Virus record (IMG/VR): IMGVR_UViG_3300025168_000469 | Location: 1-28,711 of that record | Origin: a virus | Direction: 5' to 3' (one strand) | DNA: 28,711 nt | Shown here: positions 22,194 through 28,711 of the stretch, piece after piece | How the letters are laid out: every line of letters begins with the position of its first letter | Position numbering within the stretch: the stretch's first letter is position 1 | Notes under the pieces: model-generated | Database searches by the model: none | The model's input: only the letters and a program-made list of their open reading frames with translations | Told to the model about the DNA's origin: nothing | Translations under genes and position numbers: made by a program

Positions 22194-22367
22194 CTACACA
22201 TCGACCGGGATCAGGATCAGATCGCCGGCCTCATCGGTCCACCCCTGGTGAGTCTCCCTCAGCTCGGGAGCGGTACCGAAGCAGGCGCGGCACATCTCGC
22301 GAAAGTCCTCGGGGCCGTCGTAGGTGGATCCGTTCGGGTCGTAGCTGTCATCTATGCAAAGGTACAT
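22194..22367 (-). CDS. Accessory acidic protein, 57 residues
   Basis: This short acidic protein begins MYLCIDDSYDPNGSTYDGPE, continues DFREMCRACFGTAPELRETH and ends GDLILIPVDV. The start is supported by CACGGAGAAACC directly before the ATG. It is the second gene of a two-gene unit with the 75-residue gene, 36 bases downstream of it, and is preceded by a GGGA-loop hairpin (22398-22383). Strongly acidic small proteins are often DNA mimics or inhibitors of host proteins; that is only a suggestion here. No family recognised. Confidence 0.65.
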   Translation of the reverse strand: MYLCIDDSYDPNGSTYDGPEDFREMCRACFGTAPELRETHQGWTDEAGDLILIPVDV

Positions 22368-22382
22368 GGTTTCTCCGTGGGT

Positions 22383-22398
22383 GCCCCCTCCCGGGGGC
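22383..22398 (-). promoter_or_regulatory. Leader hairpin with GGGA loop, perfect 6-bp stem
   Basis: GCCCCC pairs with GGGGGC around GGGA, between the 75- and 57-residue genes. There is no promoter in this gap, which shows the hairpin can occur without the promoter and so is likely to matter in the RNA. Confidence 0.6.
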
Positions 22399-22403
22399 GG
22401 TTG

Positions 22404-22631
22404 TCAGTTGAGAGGCCAGCCGTCTCGATCGGTCTCGACTTCTCTCAAGGTTTTGATTTTTTCAATGTGGCGCTGTGCTTCGTTTGCGCTCATTCCGCCC
22501 GTCGTGATGCCGTACAAAGTGCCGGCAACCTTTACGCAGATGTTCCGGCCGTCCTCAATCTCGGAAGGTTGAAAGGTGGCCAGCTCATCGAGTAGCTGAT
22601 CGATAACCTTCTGAAGCGGTGCGGTGTTCAT
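22404..22631 (-). CDS. Accessory small protein, 75 residues
   Basis: The protein starts MNTAPLQKVIDQLLDELATF with an amphipathic helix, followed by a strand region (RNICVKVAGTLYGITTG) and a helical end (ANEAQRHIEKIKTLREVE). No family recognised. It starts after CACGGAGAAACCACA. Its promoter lies inside the last codons of the terminase large subunit gene. It is the first of four small accessory genes between TerL and portal. Confidence 0.7.
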   Translation of the reverse strand: MNTAPLQKVIDQLLDELATFQPSEIEDGRNICVKVAGTLYGITTGGMSANEAQRHIEKIKTLREVETDRDGWPLN

Positions 22632-22659
22632 TGTGGTTTCTCCGTGTGTTGTGGTGCGG

Positions 22660-22669
22660 GGCTCCCGCC
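22660..22669 (-). promoter_or_regulatory. Leader hairpin with GGGA loop, short stem
   Basis: GGC pairs with GCC around GGGA in the leader of the 75-residue gene. An alternative longer stem GGGGC/GCCCC encloses it. Short stem, so weak alone; included as part of the recurring leader set. Confidence 0.4.
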
Positions 22670-22679
22670 TCGCCCCTGA

Positions 22680-22708
22680 AGTATGGCCCGCTATCCCTCT
22701 CCCGTCAA
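22680..22708 (-). promoter_or_regulatory. Sigma-70-type promoter inside the terL 3' end
   Basis: TTGACG (22708-22703) and CATACT (22685-22680) are 17 bases apart, with ATATCAG upstream. The -35 and upstream box lie within the final codons of the terminase large subunit, whose ending AEISENLLTGEG is encoded by this element. Confidence 0.8.
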
Positions 22709-24547
22709 TAGATTCTCTGATATTTCAGCAATTAACCGCAACCGCCGCGCCTCCATCACGAGGTACCGCAGCGCGTCCCAAGCGTGATCTGCCCCTACTA
22801 CCTCCGTCTCTCGATGGACTGTGAGTTGAGACCGGCCGCCCGCGTCGGGGTCTCTCCATGCCAGCTCTGCGATCTCGGTGCGAAGGGGTGCGGTGCTTGG
22901 GTGGTCGTGGATGACGAGACCGGGCGATCCGTCTCGCACCTCCAGAAGCCGATCGACCGCGGCGAACCCTTCCCGGCGCGCCTTGATCGCGGCGCGGGTG
23001 GGTAGACCCATCTGTGCCCATCGGTCGCGCGCGTCTGCGTCTGCGGGGTCTGCCGCCCTGGCGTATGGCTCGGGTGTGGCTCGACCTGTGCCGTGACATG
23101 TCGAGCACGCCTCGGCCGCAGCGAACCGCCGATCCCACCAGCGATCCGCGGGCCAGTCCTCGCGCCCGATCCAGCACGCTGGGCACGACTCCTCGCGATG
23201 GATCGCGTAAATGTGGGCGTCTGTGTTGACCCCTGCGACATAGCGGCACCGGAGCACATGCAGCACCCCGCGCGGGTCGACTGCGCCCCAGATGTACGCG
23301 AGCGGCGCACGAAATCCAAAGTCCAGCCCATCGACCCGGGGCCAGTCGGTCATTGCCTCGGGCGGTAGCGCGGCGACCACGTGCACGGCCGGATCCCACG
23401 ACGGGTGAACCAGCCCATCGAGCTGGACGAATTGCGCGTGTCGTCGGACCTGCCTCTCTCGCTCTGTCATCGAGGCAAGCCACCGGCCCATGGCGTCGCC
23501 GTCGATCATCGGGTTGTCAACCGGATCCAGCCGGTACACCTCGACCTCGCCCGCAGCCCGGGGCGGGTCGCGAAACAGGATGTCGATCACGGCTGGGCTC
23601 TTGCCCCGCGTCGGGGTGAACGTGCCGAGCCACCGCCCGCCCTGATCAGCGACCGCGCGCACTTGCTCGCGCAATACGTCAACGTCTCCGTGATCCTCGT
23701 CGTTGTGGACCAGTGGTGTCGACGTGCCCTGCCAGCGCTTCGAGGCATCGGCGCCGCTGGTGGTTTTGAAGAGCACCGATCCCGGTAGCCCCGCCCCACT
23801 GCCGGGTTGCCATGTGCTCGCCGTCTGTGCCGCGAACCGTGCCGACCATTGCCAATCGTCGGGGAGCAGGCTGTCATAGATCGGGCGCAGGTAGTCCCGG
23901 CTGTCGTCGTTCGTGATCGAGCCGGCGAGCACGAGCGCCGGGCCAGATTGCAACCGGCCGCGGGTGAGCCCGTTGCGGCGTAGCAGTTCGACCACATCAG
24001 GATGGGCCGCGCCCATTGCCGACATCACCCCACAGACTGATCCGCTCCAGCTCTTACTCGACCGGTTGCCGCCGAGGGCCACGAAATAGAGCGCGGGCGA
24101 GACCAGCCACCGCCGGATCATCTCGCGTTGGCTTGTGCGCTCTTCCTCGACTCCACACCTGGGGCAACGGTGCACACCCTCGCCCGTGTGCGTCATCGGT
24201 ACGCCGTGCATCGGTCTATCGTCGTGTGGGCCTGTCCGGCCGCATGGTTTGCCGCCCGTGTTCAGCAGGTTGCCGTCTGGACCCCTCGGCCACGTCACAT
24301 CAGAGCACACCCGACACTCAGGCCGCCACAGCTCGACGAAGCGAAGCGGGCTCCCCGCGTGCTCCTGTCGTTGTGCGATCTCGTGTTGAACCAGCCGCAG
24401 ACACGCGCCGGCAATGTCGGGCGAGACCTCGCACCCGTGCCGGACGACGTACAGCGCCCACCGGAGGCGGTCATAGTGGGACGCGTCGACACCTGGGGGC
24501 GGTGGGGCCTGTGGACGCTCGACGGCCCGCAGCGCGGGAACGCTCAC
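22691..24547 (-). CDS. terL: Terminase large subunit
   Basis: The 618-residue packaging ATPase and nuclease contains a Walker A-like GGNRSSKS at 159-166 (usually GGNRSGKS), a Walker B-like LVHNDED at 279-285, the coupling motif WLGTFTPTRGK at about 307-316, and a C-terminal RNase H-like nuclease with LDFGF (Asp409) and ADHAWDALRY (Asp587, Asp591). Two cysteine clusters are unusual: C78, C81, C102, C128, C131 in the N-terminal region and CPAC (455-458) with CSTC (481-484) inserted in the nuclease domain, both looking like zinc knuckles. The GTG start at 24547 overlaps the previous stop (GTGA) and has no clear ribosome site. Upstream frame extension is a shadow. Confidence 0.9.
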   Translation of the reverse strand: MSVPALRAVERPQAPPPPGVDASHYDRLRWALYVVRHGCEVSPDIAGACLRLVQHEIAQRQEHAGSPLRFVELWRPECRVCSDVTWPRGPDGNLLNTGGKPCGRTGPHDDRPMHGVPMTHTGEGVHRCPRCGVEEERTSQREMIRRWLVSPALYFVALGGNRSSKSWSGSVCGVMSAMGAAHPDVVELLRRNGLTRGRLQSGPALVLAGSITNDDSRDYLRPIYDSLLPDDWQWSARFAAQTASTWQPGSGAGLPGSVLFKTTSGADASKRWQGTSTPLVHNDEDHGDVDVLREQVRAVADQGGRWLGTFTPTRGKSPAVIDILFRDPPRAAGEVEVYRLDPVDNPMIDGDAMGRWLASMTERERQVRRHAQFVQLDGLVHPSWDPAVHVVAALPPEAMTDWPRVDGLDFGFRAPLAYIWGAVDPRGVLHVLRCRYVAGVNTDAHIYAIHREESCPACWIGREDWPADRWWDRRFAAAEACSTCHGTGRATPEPYARAADPADADARDRWAQMGLPTRAAIKARREGFAAVDRLLEVRDGSPGLVIHDHPSTAPLRTEIAELAWRDPDAGGRSQLTVHRETEVVGADHAWDALRYLVMEARRLRLIAEISENLLTGEG

Positions 24548-24702
24548 TGCTGAACCGGTGCCGCGCCCTCGGCAATGGCGAGCGCGTAGCCAAGCCGATG
24601 CCCTGCCCGGTAGGAGAGCCACGCCGTCAAGCCGTAGGCGAGCACGACCACGATCAGCACTTGCCACGCCAGCGCCGTGAGGCGGTCGGGGTCGATGGTC
24701 AT
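24544..24702 (-). CDS. Small single-membrane-segment protein between terminase subunits
   Basis: The gene encodes 52 residues beginning [21 protein letters not shown] hydrophobic segment spans about 11-29 (LAWQVLIVVVLAYGLTAWL), followed by a short basic loop (SYRAGHRLGYALAIAEGAAP). It overlaps the small subunit stop (ATGA) and the large subunit GTG (GTGA), so it is real by coupling, not only by open frame. A small membrane protein here is unusual; a superinfection exclusion or holin-like role is conceivable but not shown. Confidence 0.65.
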   Translation of the reverse strand: MTIDPDRLTALAWQVLIVVVLAYGLTAWLSYRAGHRLGYALAIAEGAAPVQQ

Positions 24703-25115
24703 TCCATGCCCCCGGCGAGCATCGCCGCGAGAGCCTCGCCCGGGTCGACCGTGATCGATGCCGTGGTTTCAACACTTCCGCCCAGCTCGACCCGTTCGGC
24801 CTTGGGGTGTCCAGTGCGGTCGAGAAGGGTCTGGGCCGCCGACAGCGCGATCCGTTCGTCCTCACTGCTGACCAGCTCCAGAACGCGCGCCGCTGCGGCT
24901 TTCGCGCCTGCCTTCAGCGTTGCCCGGGCGGCCCGTTGGGTGTCTGCCAGGAGGGCCGCGACAAGGTGCCGGTATTCGTCAATCTCTCGCCAACGGTAGA
25001 TCGTGGCGCGGTGTGTCCCGACCTCCTCAGCAATCTCGACCGTCGACGATCCCGCGGCCTCCATGCGCGCCGCTCTGATCTGCCTCTCGTCAAGTGTCGC
25101 GCTCTGTCGCGTCAT
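24699..25115 (-). CDS. terS: Terminase small subunit
   Basis: The 138-residue protein has a helix-turn-helix at about 25-43 ([20 protein letters not shown]) as in small terminases that recognise the packaging site, then a helical middle ([20 protein letters not shown]) and a C-terminal part with [20 protein letters not shown], a common segment of phage small terminases. The ATG at 25115 overlaps the methyltransferase stop (ATGA) and follows CACGGAGGCACA. Its place before TerL makes the role likely; the HTH also resembles transposase-type domains. Confidence 0.78.
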   Translation of the reverse strand: MTRQSATLDERQIRAARMEAAGSSTVEIAEEVGTHRATIYRWREIDEYRHLVAALLADTQRAARATLKAGAKAAAARVLELVSSEDERIALSAAQTLLDRTGHPKAERVELGGSVETTASITVDPGEALAAMLAGGME

Positions 25116-26092
25116 TGTGCCTCCGTGCTGCCCATCCTATCAGCATCAACCACAGCACGCCCCACAACCGCCGCAAGACGGGGCGGTACCGCGTTTCCCA
25201 CCTGTCGATACTGCGCCGTCTTCGGTCCTTGCCACGGGTGCCCATCGGGGAAGTCTTGCAAGCGCGAACATTCCGCAATCGTCAACCGCCTGCGCCCTGT
25301 TGCCATGTAGAGCGCATCTGAGGCCCGATTAATCACGCCGCTTCTCCCGCGGTCTTTATCGGGGTTGGTATGGCCTTTGGCCTCTGTCGCCGTCACAGAC
25401 GGAGCGGGCCGCATGAGGTAGCGCGCATTGGTCGCACACACCCCCGACGACAGCCCGAGCGCCTCGCCCATCGACACCCACGGGAGCACACGCGGCCCGA
25501 ACAGGTCGCCCTGTCGAGCCTTGCCCGGGTCGCCGTGCGTTGCCCTTGGAGCCTGGAGCGGTGCCGGCCCTGCCCAGATGATGACCCGCCGCCGATGCTG
25601 TGGCACCCCGTAGTCTGCTGCATTGAGCAGCCACCACCCGACATGATCGAACCGCGCGCGGAGCTGCGCCAAGATCACGACCTCGAAGTAGCACCGCGGG
25701 CACTGATACGGATCGGGGTGTCCCTCTGTGCTGTGAGCAAGCAACCCGCGCACATTTTCGGCAAGGAACCACCGCGGGCGGAATCGGTCGATCGCGTCGA
25801 CTGTCCACGGCCACCCGTTGCGCTCGTCCGTTGCCCCTTTGCGCTGACCAGCCACAGACCACGCTTGACAGGGGAATGACGACCATAGCAGATCGACCGG
25901 CCCTGGACCGCTCACAGCCTCGATCGCGTCGAGGTCTCGCACATCCCCCTCCACCACCGGCCCGAGCCCCGCAGCGCGCAAAGTGGCGCACGCGTGGCGG
26001 TCCCACTCACACAGCGCCCGGTGCCCGATGCCCGCCGCCTCCAGTCCGAGAGCCGCGCCCCCTGCCCCCGCGAATAGTTCGATCGCTCTCAT
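25112..26092 (-). CDS. C5-cytosine DNA methyltransferase
   Basis: The 326-residue enzyme has all core motifs: I FAGAGG (7-12), IV SSFPCQ with catalytic Cys75, VI AENVRG (Glu112-Asn113-Val114), [12 protein letters not shown] (164-171), [16 protein letters not shown], and X QVGNAVPP (297-304). It transfers a methyl group from S-adenosylmethionine to cytosine C5 in DNA. The target recognition region lies between VIII and IX and cannot be read for specificity. No restriction enzyme partner is certain, but the gene overlaps a GIY-YIG-like gene by 4 bases. Most likely it protects phage DNA from host restriction. The ATG at 26092 follows GGAGGGG; the longer frame is rejected. Confidence 0.92.
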   Translation of the reverse strand: MRAIELFAGAGGAALGLEAAGIGHRALCEWDRHACATLRAAGLGPVVEGDVRDLDAIEAVSGPGPVDLLWSSFPCQAWSVAGQRKGATDERNGWPWTVDAIDRFRPRWFLAENVRGLLAHSTEGHPDPYQCPRCYFEVVILAQLRARFDHVGWWLLNAADYGVPQHRRRVIIWAGPAPLQAPRATHGDPGKARQGDLFGPRVLPWVSMGEALGLSSGVCATNARYLMRPAPSVTATEAKGHTNPDKDRGRSGVINRASDALYMATGRRRLTIAECSRLQDFPDGHPWQGPKTAQYRQVGNAVPPRLAAVVGRAVVDADRMGSTEAQ

Positions 26093-26469
26093 CGTGTCCC
26101 CTCCGGTTTCATCTCGCGCCAGTTGGGGACATGTCGATCGAGCAGGCAATACCGCGCCTCCAGAAACGGATCGAGCACTTCTAAACATCCGTCGAACCAC
26201 TCGCCACGGACCCGGAACGCTTGGAGCTTTTCGTGGAGCCACGTCTCGACCTTCGCGTCTCCAGCTACCGCCGAGTACAGCCGGAGTTTGTGCGGGTTTC
26301 CACACTGGAGGTTTCGGAACCGCTGAAGAACATTCGTGGTTCTACCGATCTTGACGTATTCGTCAGCCGATACGATGCAGTAGACCTGGGGTCCGAACGG
26401 TAGCTTACCCGGTGGGATCGGGATGAAATCAAACAGCCAGTGTTCGATGTCAATGTCCAGTGCGCTCAT
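26089..26469 (-). CDS. GIY-YIG-like (T5orf172/MUG113-type) protein
   Basis: The 126-residue protein contains [19 protein letters not shown] (about 27-45), resembling the GIY-YIG-related strand pattern VY(I/L)....YVKIG, then [20 protein letters not shown] and a helix with [19 protein letters not shown] (family E..lH..f...R..gEWF). This matches the T5orf172/MUG113 branch, whose members are usually predicted nucleases. The gene overlaps the methyltransferase gene by 4 bases. The ATG at 26469 is preceded by CACGGAGGACACA and a GGGA-loop leader hairpin (26498-26485). A nuclease working with the methyltransferase (host DNA attack or modification-dependent cutting) is an inference; catalytic activity is not established for the branch. 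Confidence 0.7.
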   Translation of the reverse strand: MSALDIDIEHWLFDFIPIPPGKLPFGPQVYCIVSADEYVKIGRTTNVLQRFRNLQCGNPHKLRLYSAVAGDAKVETWLHEKLQAFRVRGEWFDGCLEVLDPFLEARYCLLDRHVPNWREMKPEGTR

Positions 26470-26484
26470 TGTGTCCTCCGTGTT

Positions 26485-26498
26485 GCCGCTCCCGCGGC
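26485..26498 (-). promoter_or_regulatory. Leader hairpin with GGGA loop before the GIY-YIG-like gene
   Basis: GCCGC pairs with GCGGC around GGGA, 15 bases before the ATG and just ahead of CACGGAGGACACA. It is the only member outside the small-gene cassettes. Confidence 0.55.
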
Positions 26499-26510
26499 GC
26501 ATTTTGGTGT

Positions 26511-26679
26511 GGTGGCTCTACCCTGGCTCTACCTCTTGCGAGGGGTTGGATCAGTCTCGTTGCGCTATCTGTGGCCCTTCTCGTCTTAGTGGCTCTATGA
26601 TCCAACCTTTTTCCAAGAAACAAAACAAAGAGAGAAAATAGAAAAAAGGTTTAGAAAAGGGGTGGCAGGTAGAGCCACC
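26511..26679. other. Candidate replication origin (repeats plus AT-rich tract)
   Basis: TGGCTCTA occurs three times in direct orientation (26513, 26524, 26590) and once inverted (26670). GGTTGGATCA at 26544-26553 and TGATCCAACC at 26598-26607 form a perfect 10-base inverted repeat. A purine-rich, AT-rich stretch at about 26608-26660 is strikingly different from the high-GC surroundings. Repeats next to an easily melted tract beside the helicase gene are the usual parts of an origin; the T-rich side may also serve the helicase gene's terminator. Confidence 0.45.
26644..26679 (-). terminator. Terminator after the VapE-type helicase gene
   Basis: GGTGGC (26679-26674) pairs with GCCACC (26666-26661) around a 7-base loop, and a T-rich run (CCTTTTCTAAACCTTTTTTC) follows on the leftward strand. 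It begins right after the TAA stop. It is the best intrinsic terminator in the window. Confidence 0.7.
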
Positions 26680-27906
26680 TTAGGCCGCGAACCAGCGCCA
26701 AACCCGCGAAGATCCGCGGGTGACCCGCTTTTTGGTGTACCCGAGCCGTCCAAGGATGCCGGCCACCCGCAATTCATGCCCCTTGTGCATTTTGTCAGTG
26801 TCCATGTCGATCGCGCTTTCGAGGATGTCAGCGACCGACACCCCGGCCGGCTGTGACGGCAACCACGCCGCGATCGAGCCTTCCCACGGATCAACGTTCT
26901 GGTACCGCTCCTGCATGTCTGCGAGCGCCTGATCTTCATCCCGAGACAACCACCACACCTCGCCGGCCTGGAAAGCCGCGACGGCCTCGGCCCACAGCAT
27001 CAACCGATCCCGCTTGATCGCTTCGAGGTCGATGGTGCCGACGGTCACGGGCCAGAATCGTCTGGCGCCACTCGGATCCGACAAGAAGGTCTCACTGTTT
27101 GTGCTCCCTGTGAAAATGACCTGCCTGTGACTCTCGACGACCGTCTTGCCGTATGCCGGGCGATAGCGATCGGTCGCGGCGCTGAGAAACGCCTTGACCG
27201 TCTCGGCATCCCGGGCGCGTGTCGAGGCAAGCTCGGCAAGCTCATAGATCCAGATGTTCCCGCGGATCTGCTGGTAGCAGTCTTTCGGGTTCCGCAGGTC
27301 GAGCGCCGAGTCGCTGAACCACTGATCCGACGCCAGCAACCGCAGCGCCGTGGATTTCCCGGCCCCCTGTGGCCCCGCCAAGATCAGGACACTGTGAACC
27401 GGCACAGGCTTTTCTCCGCAGCCCATCGCCCGGGCCACACACGACACGAACCACCGCCGCGAGATCGCCCGCGTCACCTCCGAGTCGACCGCCCCAATGT
27501 GCGTCGACAGGAAGCCATCGATCCGCGGCTGTCCGTCCCACAGAAGCCCCGACAGAAAGCGCGCGATCGGGTGATACGTCCGCTGTCGGGCGGTCTGCTC
27601 GCACATCGCGTAGACCGCTTGGGCGCTGTATTCGAGCCCGTAGGTGCGGCCGATGGCGATCCGTATGTCGGTGATGTGACTGTCCCGCAGCCGCGCCCCC
27701 TCCCACTCGATGACCTCTGACAGCCCATTGAACCGCAACCGGTCGCGGATCCACGGGTCGAGCTTGAACAAATTGTCGAGGTTCGTGAATGTCCTTTTCG
27801 GTTTGTGCCTCTCGCCGTCCCGGTAGGTGTGGTCGAGCTGGTCGATCACCGTCCTGATCTGCTGCGCCCGCTCGTCAATCGCGTGCGCGTCTTCTGCTGT
27901 GTTCAT
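26680..27906 (-). CDS. VapE/VirE-type P-loop helicase (primase partner)
   Basis: The 408-residue protein matches the virulence-associated E family: Walker A GPQGAGKST (178-186), the Walker B region NIWIYELAEL, ETVKAFLSAATDRYRPAYGK, sensor FTGSTNSETFLSD, and arginine finger GARRFWPV near 280-287. Such proteins are superfamily 3-like ATPases working with primase-polymerases in phage and plasmid replication. The N terminus (about 1-110) is a helical dock. The ATG at 27906 overlaps the primase stop (ATGA), and CGGAG lies upstream. The gene ends before a strong terminator and the origin candidate. No DNA polymerase is encoded, so host polymerase probably extends the primers. Confidence 0.87.
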   Translation of the reverse strand: MNTAEDAHAIDERAQQIRTVIDQLDHTYRDGERHKPKRTFTNLDNLFKLDPWIRDRLRFNGLSEVIEWEGARLRDSHITDIRIAIGRTYGLEYSAQAVYAMCEQTARQRTYHPIARFLSGLLWDGQPRIDGFLSTHIGAVDSEVTRAISRRWFVSCVARAMGCGEKPVPVHSVLILAGPQGAGKSTALRLLASDQWFSDSALDLRNPKDCYQQIRGNIWIYELAELASTRARDAETVKAFLSAATDRYRPAYGKTVVESHRQVIFTGSTNSETFLSDPSGARRFWPVTVGTIDLEAIKRDRLMLWAEAVAAFQAGEVWWLSRDEDQALADMQERYQNVDPWEGSIAAWLPSQPAGVSVADILESAIDMDTDKMHKGHELRVAGILGRLGYTKKRVTRGSSRVWRWFAA

Positions 27907-28711
27907 CCCATCTCCGTTTTGATGTCGTAGGGTGGATCCGCGGTCCCGGCAGAGTAGCCGCTGCGGATTGTGCGGGAGACCTCGGCCGCGGACAGACCAC
28001 ACGCCGCCCCCGCCTCGGTCAATGATTCAAGAGCGATCGACACGTCACACGCGCCCGCGCTCACCAACTGTGCAGCGAGCCGCGCCGCCCCAAACAGACG
28101 GCAATTGCGCCCGCCCTCACCTGTCGTGGAGAGCTGCCGCGCCCGGTACAGGATCAGCCCGTTGCCAAATGCTCGCCGCCGCTTGTCGTGCTGTTCTGCG
28201 CTCGCCGTGCCCGCGCCTGCGGTGATCCGAACCGTCACCCGCTCCCGGGGAGGCTCCGGCCACGCCGACACGAGCGACGCCCAGCACATCAGCGACCGCC
28301 GCCGAGGCGGTAGTGCTCCCTCGACCGGTGCGGCCCCTGGTGGGTCGTCGTCATATCCCCACGCGGTGAACGTCTCCGCACACTGCACGAACGGCCCGAA
28401 ATACAGCCGTGACGGGTCTTTCGCTGCCGCGTCGACTGTTACCCCGTGCGATGCCGCCCAACGCGATGCAGCGCCCCACACGCGGCCCCAGTGAGCCACC
28501 GGGCACGGTCGCGAGAACGGAAACACGATCCGCGCTTTGGGATGCCCGGGCGTATGGCTCCAGCTCGTGTGGCCGATCCTCATGTATTCGTCCCCAAGGC
28601 TCTCCAGGCGCTCGATCGGCTCTCCCGAGTCACAGTCGAGCACGAGCATCGACACCGCGCGAACATTCGCCGCCGCACGCCGCGCCCCGGGCTCGACCAT
28701 CTCGACCGGTG
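27903..28711 (-). CDS. Primase-polymerase (AEP-like), main part
   Basis: This frame runs off the right end and joins 1-64 to give 290 residues. In the joined protein the features of phage archaeo-eukaryotic type primases are visible: VLDCDSG with a D-x-D metal pair, GHTSWSHTPGHPKARIVFPF and SRPCPVAHW (the S.H-type motif followed by R(I/V)V.P.SRP), then AAKDPSRLYFGPF. The C-terminal part (QHDKRRRAFGNGLILYRARQ and onward) is helical and may contact the helicase. It would make primers for phage DNA synthesis with the VapE-type helicase encoded next. An internal ATG at 28700 exists, but the junction supports the longer gene. Confidence 0.75.
   Translation of the reverse strand, partial: PVEMVEPGARRAAANVRAVSMLVLDCDSGEPIERLESLGDEYMRIGHTSWSHTPGHPKARIVFPFSRPCPVAHWGRVWGAASRWAASHGVTVDAAAKDPSRLYFGPFVQCAETFTAWGYDDDPPGAAPVEGALPPRRRSLMCWASLVSAWPEPPRERVTVRITAGAGTASAEQHDKRRRAFGNGLILYRARQLSTTGEGGRNCRLFGAARLAAQLVSAGACDVSIALESLTEAGAACGLSAAEVSRTIRSGYSAGTADPPYDIKTEMG

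Noticed and set aside
24016-24999. Long rightward open frame (327 residues) opposite the terminase genes
   Set aside because: Arg/Ser/Ala-rich low-complexity translation, antisense to TerL and TerS with clear motifs; a composition artefact.
25112-26305. Longer start for the methyltransferase
   Set aside because: The extension lacks a ribosome site and lies inside the GIY-YIG-like gene; ATG at 26092 has GGAGG and directly precedes motif I.
1-28711. tRNA genes, integrase, transposase or insertion sequence
   Set aside because: Read through the gaps on both strands; no cloverleaf with a TTCGANNC-type arm in a gap, no tyrosine or serine recombinase motifs, and no terminal inverted repeats with target duplications.

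Overview
The window reads as the complete genome of a small (28.7 kb) high-GC tailed phage of siphovirus type. The main reason for calling it complete is that a primase-polymerase gene runs off the right end and continues, in frame and with its start codon, at the left end, so the sequence closes into a circle (a circular or circularly permuted map). The head genes follow the HK97 pattern: small and large terminase, portal, head morphogenesis protein, serine protease, capsid. A 753-residue tape measure and a tail tube protein indicate a long non-contractile tail. Promoters are sigma-70-like and ribosome sites are strong GGAG types, so the host is a bacterium; I cannot name it. No tRNA gene, CRISPR array, insertion sequence or integrase is visible.

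There are two transcription directions. Rightward (469-4396): a YqaJ-type exonuclease and a RecT annealing protein, two small genes, then four small genes, several preceded by a recurring leader, one of which has a membrane anchor and may be a lysis accessory protein. Leftward (everything else, from 321 across the junction to 28711 and down to 4442): a small XRE repressor, the primase-polymerase and a VapE-type helicase, a repeat-bearing AT-rich gap that could be the replication origin, a GIY-YIG-like protein, a C5 DNA methyltransferase, the terminases, a block of four small accessory genes, then head, connector, tail tube, tail chaperones, tape measure, tail tip, fibre, holin and amidase. Most leftward genes overlap by 1 to 4 bases, so translation is probably coupled. 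The two units diverge at 322-468, which carries a palindromic operator, and converge on a hairpin terminator at 4414-4434.

The most unusual feature is a recurring leader before small unrelated genes: a TTGACG-17-CATA(C/G)T promoter with an ATATCAG box just upstream, then a short RNA hairpin whose loop is GGGA (a GNRA loop), then a CACGGAG ribosome site. The hairpin appears up to eight times with different stem sequences, at three places on both strands. This suggests a regulon of early or accessory genes under common transcriptional and perhaps RNA-level control. No gap exceeds 300 bases; the largest are 2787-3007 (terminator plus leader) and 26470-26679 (origin candidate).
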